Below, one piece after another: positions 48,442 through 60,178 of a DNA stretch of 64,000 bases; the first letter of the stretch is position 1; each line of letters begins with the position of its first letter. This DNA is from Arachnopeziza araneosa (taxonomy: Eukaryota > Ascomycota > Leotiomycetes > Helotiales > Arachnopezizaceae). The DNA lies in assembly GCA_003988855.1 (NCBI GenBank), contig QYAI01000016.1, positions 189,648-253,647 on the forward strand, read 5' to 3'. The position numbers and the translations under genes are program-made. The notes under the pieces are model-generated. The model made no database searches, had not been told where the DNA came from, and worked only from the letters and a program-made list of their open reading frames with translations.

Positions 48442-49326
48442 AAGACTGTTTTGAGAGGATTCCTGGAAAATTGCATGCGTATATGAGAAGAGGTTTTTCA
48501 TGATTGTGATACCATCTTGTACTGATAACTTGTTTTCATATGATTCAAAAGTTCTCTATCTTCGAGACGAAAGGCCAAACAAGCTGGAGTTCTGGAGTTT
48601 ATAGGCAGTTAGCTACATAGGGTCAGAGGGCTTTCAATCAGATATGCGTTTCTAGAATCACCCTCTACTAGAGTGGAGAGAATGCCGGAGCGGTCAAATT
48701 ACCCCGTGTGGGTGGCACTGCGAGAGTCGGTAGCTACAATTTCTGCTGAGGTGATATCTGTGACTTCTACTAAAGAGAGACGGTTCATCATGTTCGTTGT
48801 CAAGCTGGGTAGTCGTATGGATGCTGACAGCGAATTGGTTTCAGAAAGGCGAATAACGTGAGACAAATTTCCGAATTTGAGCAAGCAAATGATGCCGCTC
48901 TTGGGAGCTCGTTCAGCCTTACCCTGCACGTCGCGGATCCTTGTTTGTCATTGTCAATTTCTTGGATAACACTACCATTCAACGACAACGGTCTTTGAAA
49001 AGATTCCCACAGACTATCTCCGTAAAGAATGCGGCCACAAAACCTTTCCCTCGAGTTCCCAACGGCAACAAAATACTAAATCGATCCAAGTTCACTGGGA
49101 TCTTGGACTCGCGTGCTTTGTGAACCAGGACCGCCTGGCTGGCTGGCTATACTTTACCTGGGTCATAACCCAACCCCGCGATACCGCGTCTTGAAACCAC
49201 GGCCTTGCCCACTAACGCGAAAGACTTGGTTGGGATGCGATCCTTAGTCTGCCAAAGTAATCCACCTCCTTCTTCGACCCTTTAGAACCTCTCTCGTCGG
49301 CCTCGACACCGGCCTCAACCTCGGCC
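48442..49326. other. Region between unknown gene and sepH
   Basis: 885 bp. At 48682-48860 there is a plus-strand stretch that reads like a coding exon (see separate entry). The rest looks like sepH promoter and leader. Confidence 0.4.
48682..48860 (+). pseudogene. Orphan exon-like stretch, possible gene relic
   Basis: From ATG 48682 an open frame of about 59 codons begins MPERSNYPVWVALRESVATI and continues VISVTSTKERRFIMFVVKL, ending at a GTGAGA donor-like site (48861) after RRI. The pattern of hydrophobic strands resembles the start of a globular domain, perhaps PX-like, but I find no partner exon before sepH at 49327. It may be a decayed gene, an upstream exon or chance. Confidence 0.25.
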
Positions 49327-52300
49327 ATGGTCTCTCATCCTCCATCCTCGTCGGACCGGCAAGCACATAGCAGACCAGGGGCTGGAAATGGACATGGAAA
49401 GGTGGAGAGAACTCCAGGCACACCGAGGAAGGATAGTGGGCTGGCGAAAGAGAGAGCGGTGCAGGACCCGGGCCTCAAGGACTATGTATGTTCGTTTACC
49501 CTACGACTACACGCAATTACTTATAGATAGGATAGCGTCTAGGAGAATGCTTAGGGAAGGGAGCTTTTGGTTCAGTCTACAAGGCGTTCAATTGGGGAAC
49601 TGGGGAAGCTGTAGCTGTCAAGCAGATCAAACTTGGAGACCTCCCAAAAAGCGAACTGCGTATGATTGAGGTAGGATCAACCTGCTGTATTGGGGGTTGA
49701 AGCTAAGATATATCCTCCTAGGTTGAAATCGACCTATTGAAAAACCTCAATGTAAGCAGCAATGGATGCTTAATTCCTTCTGCCGAGTAGTTCTAACAGA
49801 TCTCAGCACGATAATATCGTCAAATATCTAGGCTTTGTGAAATCGACGGATTGCCTCAACATTATTTTGGAGTGAGTCAAATCGGTCATGATCTTTATGC
49901 AAAAGATACTAACAGAAACTAGGTACTGCGAGAATGGATCCTTGCACTCAATATGTAAAAGTTATGGAAAGTTCCCCGAGAATCTTGTTGGTGTTTACAT
50001 GGGCCAGATCCTTCTGGGACTTCTGTATCTTCACGAACAAGGTGTTATACACCGAGATATCAAGGGTGCTAATATTCTTACAACCAAGGATGGCAAGGTC
50101 AAACTCGCAGATTTCGGAGTTTCTACAAGCACATTGGCAGGAGCTGACAAGGAGGCACAAGTCGTTGGAACCCCATACTGGATGGCCCCGGAGATTATCC
50201 AACTGTCGGGAGCAACTCCAGCCTCAGATATCTGGAGCTTGGGCTGCACAGTAATAGAACTGCTTGAGGGGAAACCTCCATATCATAAACTGGCTCCAAT
50301 GCCTGCTCTCTTTGCGATAGTTAACGACGATCATCCGCCTTTGCCAGAAGGAGTGTCACCAGTGAGTCAAACATAAACTTCAAACATACATCAAATTCTC
50401 ACTAAGACTCAAAAAGGCAGCTCGAGATTTTCTGATGCAGTGTTTTCAAAAAGATCCTAACTTGAGAGTATCTGCCAAGAAGTTACTTAAACATGCATGG
50501 ATCGTGGGCTCTCGGAGAACTGATGCTCCTGTAGCGAAGCCACCAGCAAATTTTAGCGAGGCTGTTGAGGAGGTAAAGCAATGGAATGAAGCGTTGAGGT
50601 CTCCAACAAACGTCGGATCATTTCGAGTTTCTACCAGGTCAAATGTTGCTAGCCCGATGCCACCTAGACGCGATGCTCCTCTGAGGAATGTTCACAACGA
50701 CCAACAAGTTGCAGGCTTGAACACTCCTGCTAAAGGCCCACTCTCATTAGCAAAACCAAAAAACTCTGCTGATGCTTTCCGCTCACCAGAGACTAAAGGT
50801 AGATACGCCTCAAAGAGTATATGATTCATGTTGACATATTTAGCGGATGACAACTGGGATGATGATTTCGCCACATCAATATCACCAAGCGCGTTGCATT
50901 TACCTCAGTTCAAGCCCCATGACAATTTTGGTGGACTGTTATCATCAGATCGTCTCAAAGCGTTTGCATCTTTTGAAATGGCAAACGATGAGAATGACAA
51001 TTGGGATCATAATTTTGAGGGAGATCTTGTCACAATCAAAGGACCGCGGAAAGTTCAAGAAGCTGACAGTCATGAGCTGGAAACAATTCGTCCGTATCGA
51101 GTGAAGCCAACTATTGTAACTCAGCCGACAAAACCATCAAACGGAGTGAAAATCTCCTCGAGACCTACTTCTAGAAAAACTTCAAAAAGTGAAGCTCCAA
51201 GACGAAAGATTTCTGGTAAAACACAGGTTGAACAAAAATTCGTCCTTCCAGCAAGGCCAGCCGCGATGTACAGGGAACAATCGGTTGAGGACTATTCAGA
51301 TCTCTGTGTAGATAATGATAGCGTCTTTGACAAGAGACTAAATATCATAAAGGTACGCTTGAGCATCTGCTTCTTTTGATCCCGTTACTAACCAGACGGA
51401 CCAGGACGATGCGCTTTCTCCAAAACTGTTTGATCCGTCAGATATGAAAAGTTTACCTCGTGCTACTCAATCACCAATCGCGCTCGCGGGAAGCATGAGA
51501 AGGAAGACGACACCCCGGAGCGAGGAGCAATCCATAACGCGGACTAGGTCCTTGGTAGAGATTCAAAGATTTGCTGAAGACGAAGAGGACGAGGATTTCT
51601 CAGATATATTTGGTGAAGATGGCTCTATTGTGAATAAGGATGAGAGTGATGCGGGATCGGATGATGGCGTAGGTGGTCTCATGTTACATTCTAAGATCTC
51701 CAACAATTCCTGGCTTGGAGATGATGATGAGGAAGAGGACCCATTCGCATCTTTGGAGCAAGGATTCGATGAGATGGACTTGCAAGCCAACATTGCTAGA
51801 GATAAGCATGCCAGACTTTGCACATTAATTGAGAGTCTGGTGAGCTCATTGAAAGTCACCGAGGAACATGATCTTATCGCCGATGTTTCAGAACAACTGG
51901 TAAGTGATTTGAGTTTGATCATGAAAGCTCGGCTAATATTAATACAGCTGGACGTTCTCTACGAGTCCGAAGACGCAAAGGCTTTGATTATTAGCGCGCA
52001 TGGAATGCTTCCAATCCTCGAAATTCTAGAACCATGTACTACCAAAAGCAGGCACGGAATGATCTTGAGGCTATTGAAGGTTGTCAATATGGTAAGTGAT
52101 GTAAGAAGCGAGCTAATTCACGTAATTAATTGTTTTCAGATCATCTTGAACGATGTGGAAATTCAAGAGAATCTCTGCTTCGTTGGTGGCATTCCCATAA
52201 TCACGAAATTTGCTGCGCGACAATACCCGAATGAAATCCGACTTGAAGCGGCCGCTTTTGTCAGACAAATGTATCAAACATCGACCCTTACCCTACAAAT

Positions 52301-54022
52301 GTTTGTGAGTGCCGGCGGTCTTAATGTTCTGGTAGAATTTCTTGACGAAGATTACGATGAATCAAGAGATTTGGTGCTGATTGGAGTTAACGGGATCTGG
52401 AATGTGTTTGACCTCCAAGGCCCAACACCCAAGAATGATTTTTGTCGTATCTTCTCCCGGAGCAAAATCCTCTCCCCGCTATCCCTGGTTCTAGATAGAG
52501 TGCTCGCAGAAAGAGATGACCTCTCGGAGCTTATCGAGGGTCGTATAGTCAACATCTTCTACCTCTTTTCTCAAGCCGAGAATTACGTTAAAGAAGTTGT
52601 GGCAGACCGTGTAGTACTCAAACGTATGTTTTTAACTTGTGTTGTCACATTCATGGCTCATTTCAATTAGGCGTCTTCAAAGATCTTCGGAGGATGACTT
52701 CAGCGCACCAGATTACTATGCTCAAATTCATAAAAAACTTGTCCATGCTCTCTACCACACTTGACAGCCTCCACGCCGCAAACGCTATTGAGTTCCTGAT
52801 CGATCTTCTTAGCTCGAGCATAGAGAAAGAGGAAGCTCATTTCCGTGAAATTTGCAATCAAGTCCTCAACACAATGTATAACCTCTGTCGGCTTAGCAAA
52901 GAGCGACAGGAAGATGCTGCTGTGAATGGTATCATTCCACTACTTCAGCGTATTATGAAGACACCCCGTCCACCAAAGGAATTTGCGTTGCCTATCCTCT
53001 GTGATATGGCGCATTCTGGAAAGGTAGGACGCAAGTTTCTATGGCAGAATAAGGGCCTGCAGTTCTACGTGTCCTTACTGGAAGACCAATACTGGCAAGT
53101 CACTGCTTTGGATGCCATCTTTATATGGCTACAGGAGGAGACTGCGAAAGTTGAGAAGTTCCTGCTCGAGGGTAATTTTACGAAAGCGATTGTGCAGTGT
53201 TTCAGTGGAATGAAAGTGAGCGCATTCGATTACAACTTGCTTGAACCTTTGCAGAAGCTCCTTAGATTGAGTTCCCCAGTTGCTGCTTCTCTGGCTCGAC
53301 CCGACGTATTTTCTGGTATTTTGCAGAAACTCAATCACAAGAAACCGTTGGTACGGTTGAATCTCCTCCGTGTCGTTCGCAGCATTTGCGACGCTGGTGA
53401 TGGGCTTTCGGAGGGTATCCGAGGCCATGATTTATTCAAAGCTATTCAGAGTTTAGCTGAGAATGATGAAGCTGTCCTTGTAAGAGAGATGGCTGGTGAG
53501 CTAGTGAGGGCAAACTTGGAGAATGGTTACGAGAGCGGAAGTGGAGGTCGTGCTCGACCCGGTCAAATCAGACGGACTTTTACTCCCCCAACTCTCTATC
53601 AAACTACTTCGGCACCGCTAACCCCTACTCATGTGAGCAGAGTCTCACAAAATTCGTCGTTTATTGATGGAAGTGTAACACCAAGAAGACATCCTGCTCC
53701 ATTCGGTAGCAATGACTCGATTCTATATAGACCGAGAAGTAGAGATGGATCACAACTACAGATGCCTCGAAGAACGAGCATGGAGATACCTACGAGCGCT
53801 TCGATGAAAGTAAGTCGGCTTCCAACGCCACACTCGGCCCTTCGGTCGTCCAGATCTTCAATAGCAACATCCAGTGTCACAAATGAACCTCAATCAAGTC
53901 GTCGAACAAATGGGATGCGTGTCCGAGAACAATCACGGCCAGCCGTCTCGCCTGCAGGAACAGCGCCTCAATTGAACTCAAGGAGGAAAACAAAAGCAAG
54001 TGTAGATATAAAATGGGCATGA
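49327..54022 (+). CDS. sepH: Septation protein kinase SepH/Cdc7 (SIN/MEN MAP3K-like)
   Basis: Eleven exons: 49327-49485, 49536-49670, 49722-49751, 49807-49871, 49923-50361, 50417-50798, 50844-51352, 51405-51899, 51948-52091, 52140-52623 and 52671-54022; 1397 residues, similar to A. nidulans SepH. Kinase domain about 54-310: GKGAFGSV loop, VAVK with Lys82, HRDIKGAN (Asp175), DFG (193-195), GTPYWMAPE (212-220). A disordered acidic middle (EDEEDEDFSDIFGEDGS) precedes an Armadillo-like helical half (LQMFVSAGGLNVLVEFLDED, FREICNQVLNTMYNLCRL) and a basic Ser-rich tail. SepH/S. pombe Cdc7 acts at spindle pole bodies downstream of the Spg1 GTPase and upstream of Sid1-Mob1-Sid2 to trigger septum formation. 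Exon 3 is only 30 nt. Intron 5 ends in AAG; a GCAG 4 bases on breaks the frame. Confidence 0.95.
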
Positions 54023-54463
54023 CGTGCAACAGATGCCACATGCATCCAACCTTTTAGGCCAAGAAACGTTTTCTCATAAGAAAAGCATATGAAATTTGTT
54101 CCCTTTTGTCCACACGCATTTGGGCGGAGTCTAGATGGTAGCGTCTGCACAGTTCACGGGGCGGGAAACCAGTAACGGGCATTGGAGTATACTAGCATAT
54201 GAAAATGCTATAAGCATTCATTTTTAGTGATCTGTGAAACGCGAAGCGAACCCCTATTTACGCGAAATCCACGTGCAGGTAAGTCTGTGACTTTTAAATG
54301 TTCAAGGTAGGAAGATCAATGTGATTTTGAGTCTCTATCCGGATTGAGATAAGAGAGGTCTATCTAAGCCTTTTTAACAAAATCAAAATGCTATGTTTGT
54401 GTCTATTGTTCTATATCTACTTATGCACCCTTAAATCAGATTTAATAGTCGGATGCTATAAAC
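54023..54463. other. Convergent 3' region (sepH / MCP2)
   Basis: 441 bp, AT-rich, between two stop codons. No gene seen; both terminators expected. Confidence 0.4.
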
Positions 54464-56304
54464 TTATCCTATAACATCGTGCCAGCCCCTTTTCACCGCG
54501 AGCCAGAATTCAAAAGCTTCAAGCTTCAGTTCAACTCTTAGGAAGCCCAACCAAGCTCCGACAAGTCCGAATAGAGTCGGTGGCCACAGCAAACTCCCCC
54601 TCTTCTTGAGCTCCTCAACTTGCTCCTCAAACACCGTCCTGGAACAGTACCGCGCTAAAATCAGGAAAGTCCTTACAGGTCCTTGACGAGTCTGTAGATT
54701 CTCGTCCAGACTTCTCGTAAGATCGTTTGTTTTTAGGATCAAAAGGATGATTCGTGGGACTTGTCCTAATAACTGTACTAGCTGCTGTAACATGCCTTCG
54801 CCAAGTGCATCGTTGATGTTTTTCTTCTCTTCTGCTGACCGTGCTAGTGATACATCTTTCGTCAAAACTTTATAATCGCGCCCCGTGATAGCGGATGCAA
54901 ATAGCGGGAATTGTTCGTCAGTGACACCTGCTACTTCTTTGGCATATTTGCGCATTCGAGGCTCATCTGCGTCAATAACCGCTAGCCAAAGCTTGGCGTA
55001 TGATCGTCGCAAGTCAATGGGGATGTCTCGATATAAGCCATGATCGTAGAGCACTACATCAAAGTTGGCGCCTCGTCTGTTATCGTTCTTCCGAATGGCA
55101 ATATTCCCCCCGTGAGGATCACAATGTAGTGGGGCATTATTGCCAAAGATCATCTCATTGAAAATACGGGCTAAAGTTGCGGAAACTTCGTCCCGGTCAA
55201 TGCCATTTGCATCCAGATATTTGAGATCATCTGGTCGATGTCCTGATACATTCTCCATGACTAAAATTCGCTTCTTCGCCCAGATAACATCTGGTATTAT
55301 TAGTGGAAGTTCGGGGATATGGGAGAAGTATTCTTTAGCACGCATAGCGTTTTGACCTTCCAAAGTGAAGTCTAATTCTTGCGGTAAAGAGTATTCCATT
55401 TCGGAAGAAAGCCACTCTAAATCGTACTCGGGAAAGAACCTCTTTAAAGTCGAAAATGTGAAGCTGGTTAACGCCAGATCTAGACCTATCCATTCCGCCA
55501 AAGCTGGATGTTGGACCTTTACTGCAACCTTCTGTCCAGTTTCTTTGATAGTTGCTAAATGCACTTGAGCGAGAGAGGCAGCACCTATAGGTTCATGTGC
55601 AAATTCAGAGAAGTAATCGGATAGCGGCTCGCCTGTATCTATCATGAACATGGTTTCGATCGATTCGAATGAGGACACAGGGCATTTGTCTTGTAAGGGT
55701 ATGAAAGTTGAAGTCCATTCGTAGGGTAGGAGGTAGTTCATAGCGCTCTACAGTCATGTTAGAAGCAGCCTTGATATGCGTTTGTTCGGAACTTGCCAGA
55801 TGCTGGCCTAACTTGATGAATATGCTTCCATTCTTCTCCAACACCTTCAGTGTCCTGTCTGCACATCTTTGGTGACAAGCCTTCAGAGTTGTACTCTTCT
55901 CTGCTTCATCCTCGGTCTTCTCGTTTTGATTCAGGGTTACGCGATAACTATCCTCGAATCAGTCAAAAATTATGTGCCAGATGTCGAAGAGCTGACTCAT
56001 TTATGCAAATAGCCAGCGTACTGATGACTCTTCCTGTCCTCTCAACCGCTTCATAAGAGTGCCTGATATCATCCGTAAATGCCAAACCCGTCACTCCAGC
56101 TGCCCCGCTTGCAGCTAGTAAGAGCTTCACCTTCCTCTGTGGCCGTGTAGTTTTCCTATAGGTAGTCTTCGCAGCATACTCTCTGATTTGTCGCGCCCCC
56201 GATTCTCGACATTGCATCAAGCATCTCCTGCAGGTCCAAGTCTTGCCTCCGAGTCTCTGAATTGAAGATGCACGGGCAAAGGTTCCTAAATTAAAGCCCT
56301 TCAT
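54464..56304 (-). CDS. mcp2: ABC1/ADCK-family mitochondrial kinase-like protein (MCP2/CQD2, ADCK1-type)
   Basis: Three exons, 56304-55997, 55947-55797 and 55747-54464; 580 residues. An Arg-rich mitochondrial N-terminus and a likely span (LLLAASGAAGVTGLAF) lead to the ABC1 signatures: IKLGQHL with the KxGQ motif at 148-151, GAASLAQVH with the Ala-rich loop (208-211), VAVKVQHP (Lys230), HCDPHGGN (361-368) and DHG (388-390), which replaces DFG in this family. Yeast Cqd2/Mcp2 affects coenzyme Q distribution and mitochondrial lipid homeostasis from the inner membrane. Intron 1 has a GTCAGC donor; intron 2 is GC-AG and its removal gives GQHLSAMNYLLPYEWTSTF, gap-free with human ADCK1. ADCK1-type rather than ADCK2-type by these blocks. 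Confidence 0.92.
55748..55796 (-). other. GC-AG intron in MCP2
   Basis: 49-nt intron with donor GCAAGT and acceptor GACTGTAG, branch-like CTAAC inside. A GT two bases downstream of the donor would shift the frame. Confidence 0.85.
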
Positions 56305-56516
56305 AACGGAAAGGCACCTGGTGAGGATTGTATTATAAATTCATCGTCTTGTTACAAATGCAGCAAAAGACTTGAAGAGCGCAGACTGTTGAGACCCGTG
56401 GAGAAAAAATGTTGCGGGATCGATGACGCTGAATCCCTGTCAGGTCATGCGGCTGACGCCTTGCCACTCCCCTCCTCCAAATTCATAACGAGGGATGAAC
56501 AGCTTAAAGAAGCACA
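56305..56516. promoter_or_regulatory. Divergent promoter MCP2 / small membrane protein gene
   Basis: 212 bp between opposite start codons, the tightest divergent pair here. Position-based call only. Confidence 0.5.
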
Positions 56517-57101
56517 ATGCCTCCAAAATTCAATATCAATGCTCGAGTATGTTATGGCGCCTTCAATCAGTCATTCCTTCCGCTGGGTGCAAACAACCCA
56601 GACCCATTCCTTTAATACCGATTCACACAACCAATTGTTTACTAACTATCATACAGACAGTAACTGCGCCCCTGGCTGCATTTTGCATGGCAGCTATCCT
56701 CTTTGTTTACTCCCGAACGTCAAGTAAGAAACCCGGAGCTCCAGACTTTTCGCGGTCTAGTTTGTCAAGCTAGAGCATTACCAAATAATGTCTTCGAAAC
56801 TCAATCGCGTATCATGTTATTAGCACAATGCTTAACTCACCAATGTCTAGTTCAAGCTGCAAAGCGTAACGCCCAGAAGCATCGCGAAGCAGATGGTGGA
56901 CAGATCAATTGGCACAATGAGAGCTTAAGGCGACATGGGAAGCTAGAGAGTCCAGTCGAGGAAGGAACTGTTGGACAGCTGGTCTCGACTTTGCAAAGTG
57001 TGAAGGAGAAAAGAGTAAGAAGAGCTGGGACCGAGAGAGTACTAGAGGAGACAGAGGCGGAGCGAAAGTTAAGAGAGAAGACTGGGAAAGGGAGAGGTTA
57101 A
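56517..57101 (+). CDS. Small single-span membrane protein, function unknown
   Basis: Exons 56517-56546, 56657-56723 and 56851-57101; 115 residues. Exon 1 is 30 nt (MPPKFNINAR). Exon 2 encodes one membrane span, TVTAPLAAFCMAAILFVYSR, and exon 3 begins IQAAKRNAQKHREADGGQIN and continues with a charged, helical tail (LVSTLQSVKEKRVRRA, ERVLEETEAERKLREK). The positive residues after the span suggest an N-out/C-in or mitochondrial inner-membrane arrangement. I recognise the layout (MPPKF, span, RxxKxNAQxHREADGG) as one shared by small fungal proteins of unknown role, but have no name for it. All three splice junctions keep frame; the frames on either side of exon 2 differ, so it is invisible as one open frame. 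Confidence 0.8.
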
Positions 57102-57539
57102 TGATTGATGGGCCCAGGAAAAAGACCAAGTCCTATATTGGGTCGGCACTCCAAAGGAATACCAGGACACTCACATAGTCTGGATTTCAAATGTCGTCAT
57201 ATAACCCCAGGTATATTTACAGGCTCTCTATTATGATTGAGCCGCAAAGTCTGAAGATGAAATGCCACAGGCATATCTACTCTTACTATACACCCCCTCT
57301 TTCCCAAGGCGGTTAGGTATCTTACTCTCCAAACCATAAACATAATCATTTTGCCAACTGCAGTCAATTCCATTGTCATGGCCACTCGCGTTGACCCCCA
57401 AGCCGAGCCCAGACTGAACGCCGAAACGTGATAAAAAGCCTCAAATGCAGCAAACAATGCTCCTGCCCTATAAACCTGACATATTGACTAGAGGTAGCCT
57501 CCTTTGAGATCTATACACATGTTTAGTCTTCCACCTCCA
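57102..57539. other. Convergent 3' region (small membrane protein / carrier)
   Basis: 438 bp between two stop codons; no gene seen. Confidence 0.4.
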
Positions 57540-58729
57540 TTACCATCCACTTTCCGACTTGCGTAGTCCTTCCGCCCTGGCTTCGCGTAGGTGCTTGATA
57601 ACATATTCAAATGTGACCAAAGTGGTTGTTGCTGCCGGAACTGCTCGCATCATGTTGGTGCCCATTCCAGCATAAAATGCCCGCCAGCCCTCTTCTCGTA
57701 AAATAGTCTTGAAAGTTGTTACAATTCCTTTATATTTTGGTTGGGCTGCTTTTGGGTTTGCGACTACCGGAGCTGGACTATGGTTTCCCGAGCCTTCGAG
57801 ACCGCCTCGAAACGACGCATATTCTGACGATGCGGACGGATTTGACCGTTGTTGTGTTTGCAGTCTCGTTCTAATAACTTCGTGGGGGTATGTAGCGGAA
57901 CTAGCTAAGATTTTGCTGAGAACACTCGCTGATACAACTCCGAAATAGTGTTTATAAGGATCACCCTCCACCGACTTGCCCATTCCCTGACCCGTAAACT
58001 TCGTTTTGAGATATTCATATGCTGGAAACTGTACAGCCACATGCGTCAAGCCTAAAAGGGCGGGTGTAAGACCAGAATAAAACGAAAGTAATCCTTCTGT
58101 TCTATACATCTTTCTCGCAGCATCAAGGGTTGATTTATAATGCCATGGTGGCCTTCCACCAACTGAACTTGACTTCCTGCTAACTTGCGACATCAGTCGT
58201 GTCTTTATGACCCAAATCGGATTTGTGACCATGGTCGATGAAGCTCCAGCAACGATTGACGACCAAAAGTTCACGGCATATTGATTCTCTAAACATTCAA
58301 GTCAGCATAGTGACTACCTTCAATCAGATTTTGTTCTGAAATACCAAAGTGTTGCTCAAAATACTCTTTAGATCTTCCGTAGACAGTGAACCACACCGCC
58401 CAGGTAGGAAGATAACCTAAAATTATCGGTCCTAAACCCCGATACATGCCCCTAATGCCTTCTTCTCGCCATATGATGCGAGCCGTTCCGACCATACCCC
58501 GATAAACTACTTGTGAAGGGTTTGGACTAACTTGCTGACTTCGAAAACCTCCTTGCGCCTGTAATTTCGTCTTAATAACATCTAACGGACAAGTGACTAG
58601 TCCTGATGTGAATCCTCCAAAAGCACCTGCTACTGCATTGAATGTATCATCCCCTCTGTTCATTGCCCAATCTTCCAAAAGCGTGATTGGTACATCCCGT
58701 CTTGCATAGACGGATCGTTCATGCGACAT
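57540..58729 (-). CDS. Mitochondrial carrier, NAD/pyrimidine-nucleotide type (YIA6/YEA6-like)
   Basis: Exons 58729-58318 and 58288-57540, joined by a 29-nt intron; 386 residues. Three Mitochondrial Carrier repeats are marked by PLDVIKTKLQ, NPIWVIKTRLM and YPHEVIRTRLQ, each followed by the REEGIRGMYRGL-type block. NPIW(V)IKTR in the second repeat and GYLPTWAVWFTVYGRSKE after the first are typical of the NAD/FAD/folate and pyrimidine-nucleotide clade; YIA6/YEA6 NAD import is the closest by eye. It lies in the inner membrane. The 29-nt intron (GTAGTC..GTTTAG) is very short for a fungal intron, but without it the frame stops, and with it IEENQYAVNFWSSIVAG is restored. Start at MSHERSVYARRD is uncertain; upstream sequence is also open without an ATG. 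Confidence 0.85.
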
Positions 58730-59590
58730 TGTGAATTACCTCCGAGGGTCATGAAATGTGGAAAATAAGGTCCTCGCAATGGTGAAGGCGCGGTATCAGA
58801 TGTTCGAGGTGGAGGGATCAGGAGATCTTCCGAGAGCTTTTGACGACCCCAGAATCTTGCTTGCGAAAGTCCGAGAGTTGTTGAGAGGATTCTCAGTGGA
58901 AATGGTGGATTTCGAGAGAAAGACGTAGATGAGAAACGAGCGGATATATCAAGAAACCAGAGTCGAAACTCACTCCAGGAAGCAATAAAGCTAACAAGCT
59001 AACCTGTACGGGTTTTTATTCCTGTTGCTTGCCAATCTCGTGCCCCGGTATGCGGGGAAAGTCCCACGCAGCCCCAGACACCTAGCGGTTGTCGCAGGCC
59101 ATTGACGACTGACCCAAGACTTGCAATTGTATTAAGTGGAAGTGGAAATGGGGCTAAAGACTTCGTTGGGAGATCCGGATTTTGAGGGATCGGAGGATGG
59201 AGCTAGCTAGTTGATCGCCTGCCACGAAATTTGTTAGCAGAAGTTTTGTGTATCCAGGTTAATCGAATCTACGTTGGAGCACAAAGCTGCAGTACAAAAG
59301 AATCCAAATACCTCGCAAGTAAGTCGGGACTGGTTATGACGGTGTGGTCTGGTGAATGGGACTTTGGAGAAGAAAAGCAAACAAGCTCTTGGAAATCAAG
59401 TGGGGGAGCCAAGATAGGCTTACCTCGTCATTGATTGGTCCCTCTCGGCCGGGATCCGCCTTTGTGTCAGATAGTCACGTGCAACCTCAAATGCGCTAGA
59501 TCCATCGAGAATCGGCGAAAGCTAGCTTCACGGACGACGACCATCTGAACTTGAGAGAGCTTCACTTCGACCCCAACCTGCCACGCCGTC
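58730..59590. promoter_or_regulatory. Divergent intergenic region carrier / QCR7
   Basis: 861 bp between opposite start codons. No further gene seen. The minus strand directly upstream of the carrier ATG has an open Pro/Arg-rich frame of about 90 codons without an ATG that may be leader sequence. Confidence 0.4.
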
Positions 59591-60178
59591 ATGTCTCAAC
59601 CATCTCTCGCCAGCTTCATCGTGAAGCGTCCTTGGCTCAGGAAGGCTTTGATGCCATTGGCCAATTGGTACTCCAACGCAGCTGGATACAGACAGCTTGG
59701 ACTGAGGTATGCGCCCTCACGACAAAGTCTTGTATGAGAGATGAGGGGCCAATTGAGATTCGGACGTATATTGGGACACTGCTGATGCTATTTTGATTTG
59801 CAGGGCTGATGATTTGATTCCCGAAGAGTCCGAGACGGTTCTTCTCGCCCTCAAGCGTCTTCCACAGAAGGAGGCCTACGACCGTGTTTTCCGACTCCGA
59901 AGAGCTTTCCAGGTACATCTTATCACATGTTGGCTGATGAATCGCGGAGGACTGAAGGTTGACATTTTTCTAGTGTTCACTTGCACACCAGTTGCTTCCC
60001 AAGGAGCAACAGACAAAGCCTGAGGAGGTACGATTACTTGGTCTGCTTCGTACATACTATGGTTGCTTACATTTGTGTACAGGATTATCCTTATCTATCA
60101 CCAATAATCAAGGAGATTGAAGCAGAGGCAAAAGAGCGTGCCGATCTGGAGTCGTTAAAACTCAATAAGCGGAAGTAG
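59591..60178 (+). CDS. qcr7: Cytochrome bc1 complex subunit 7
   Basis: Four exons, 59591-59706, 59804-59912, 59974-60027 and 60083-60178; 124 residues, the usual length (yeast Qcr7, 127). Sequence runs MSQPSLASFIVKRPWLRKAL, ANWYSNAAGYRQLGLRADD, then PEESETVLLALKRLPQKEAY, DRVFRLRRAFQ, and CSLAHQLLPKEQQTKPEE, ending DYPYLSPIIKEIEAEAKERA. This is the 14-kDa matrix-side subunit of complex III (UQCRB), needed for assembly of cytochrome b. Each splice restores a conserved residue (AG|G Arg in the first). No cleavable presequence is expected in this family. Confidence 0.97.

Noticed and set aside
55791..55796. GT donor at AAGTTCC in MCP2 instead of the GC donor
   Set aside because: It shifts the frame relative to SAMNYLLPYEW; the GC donor fits exactly.
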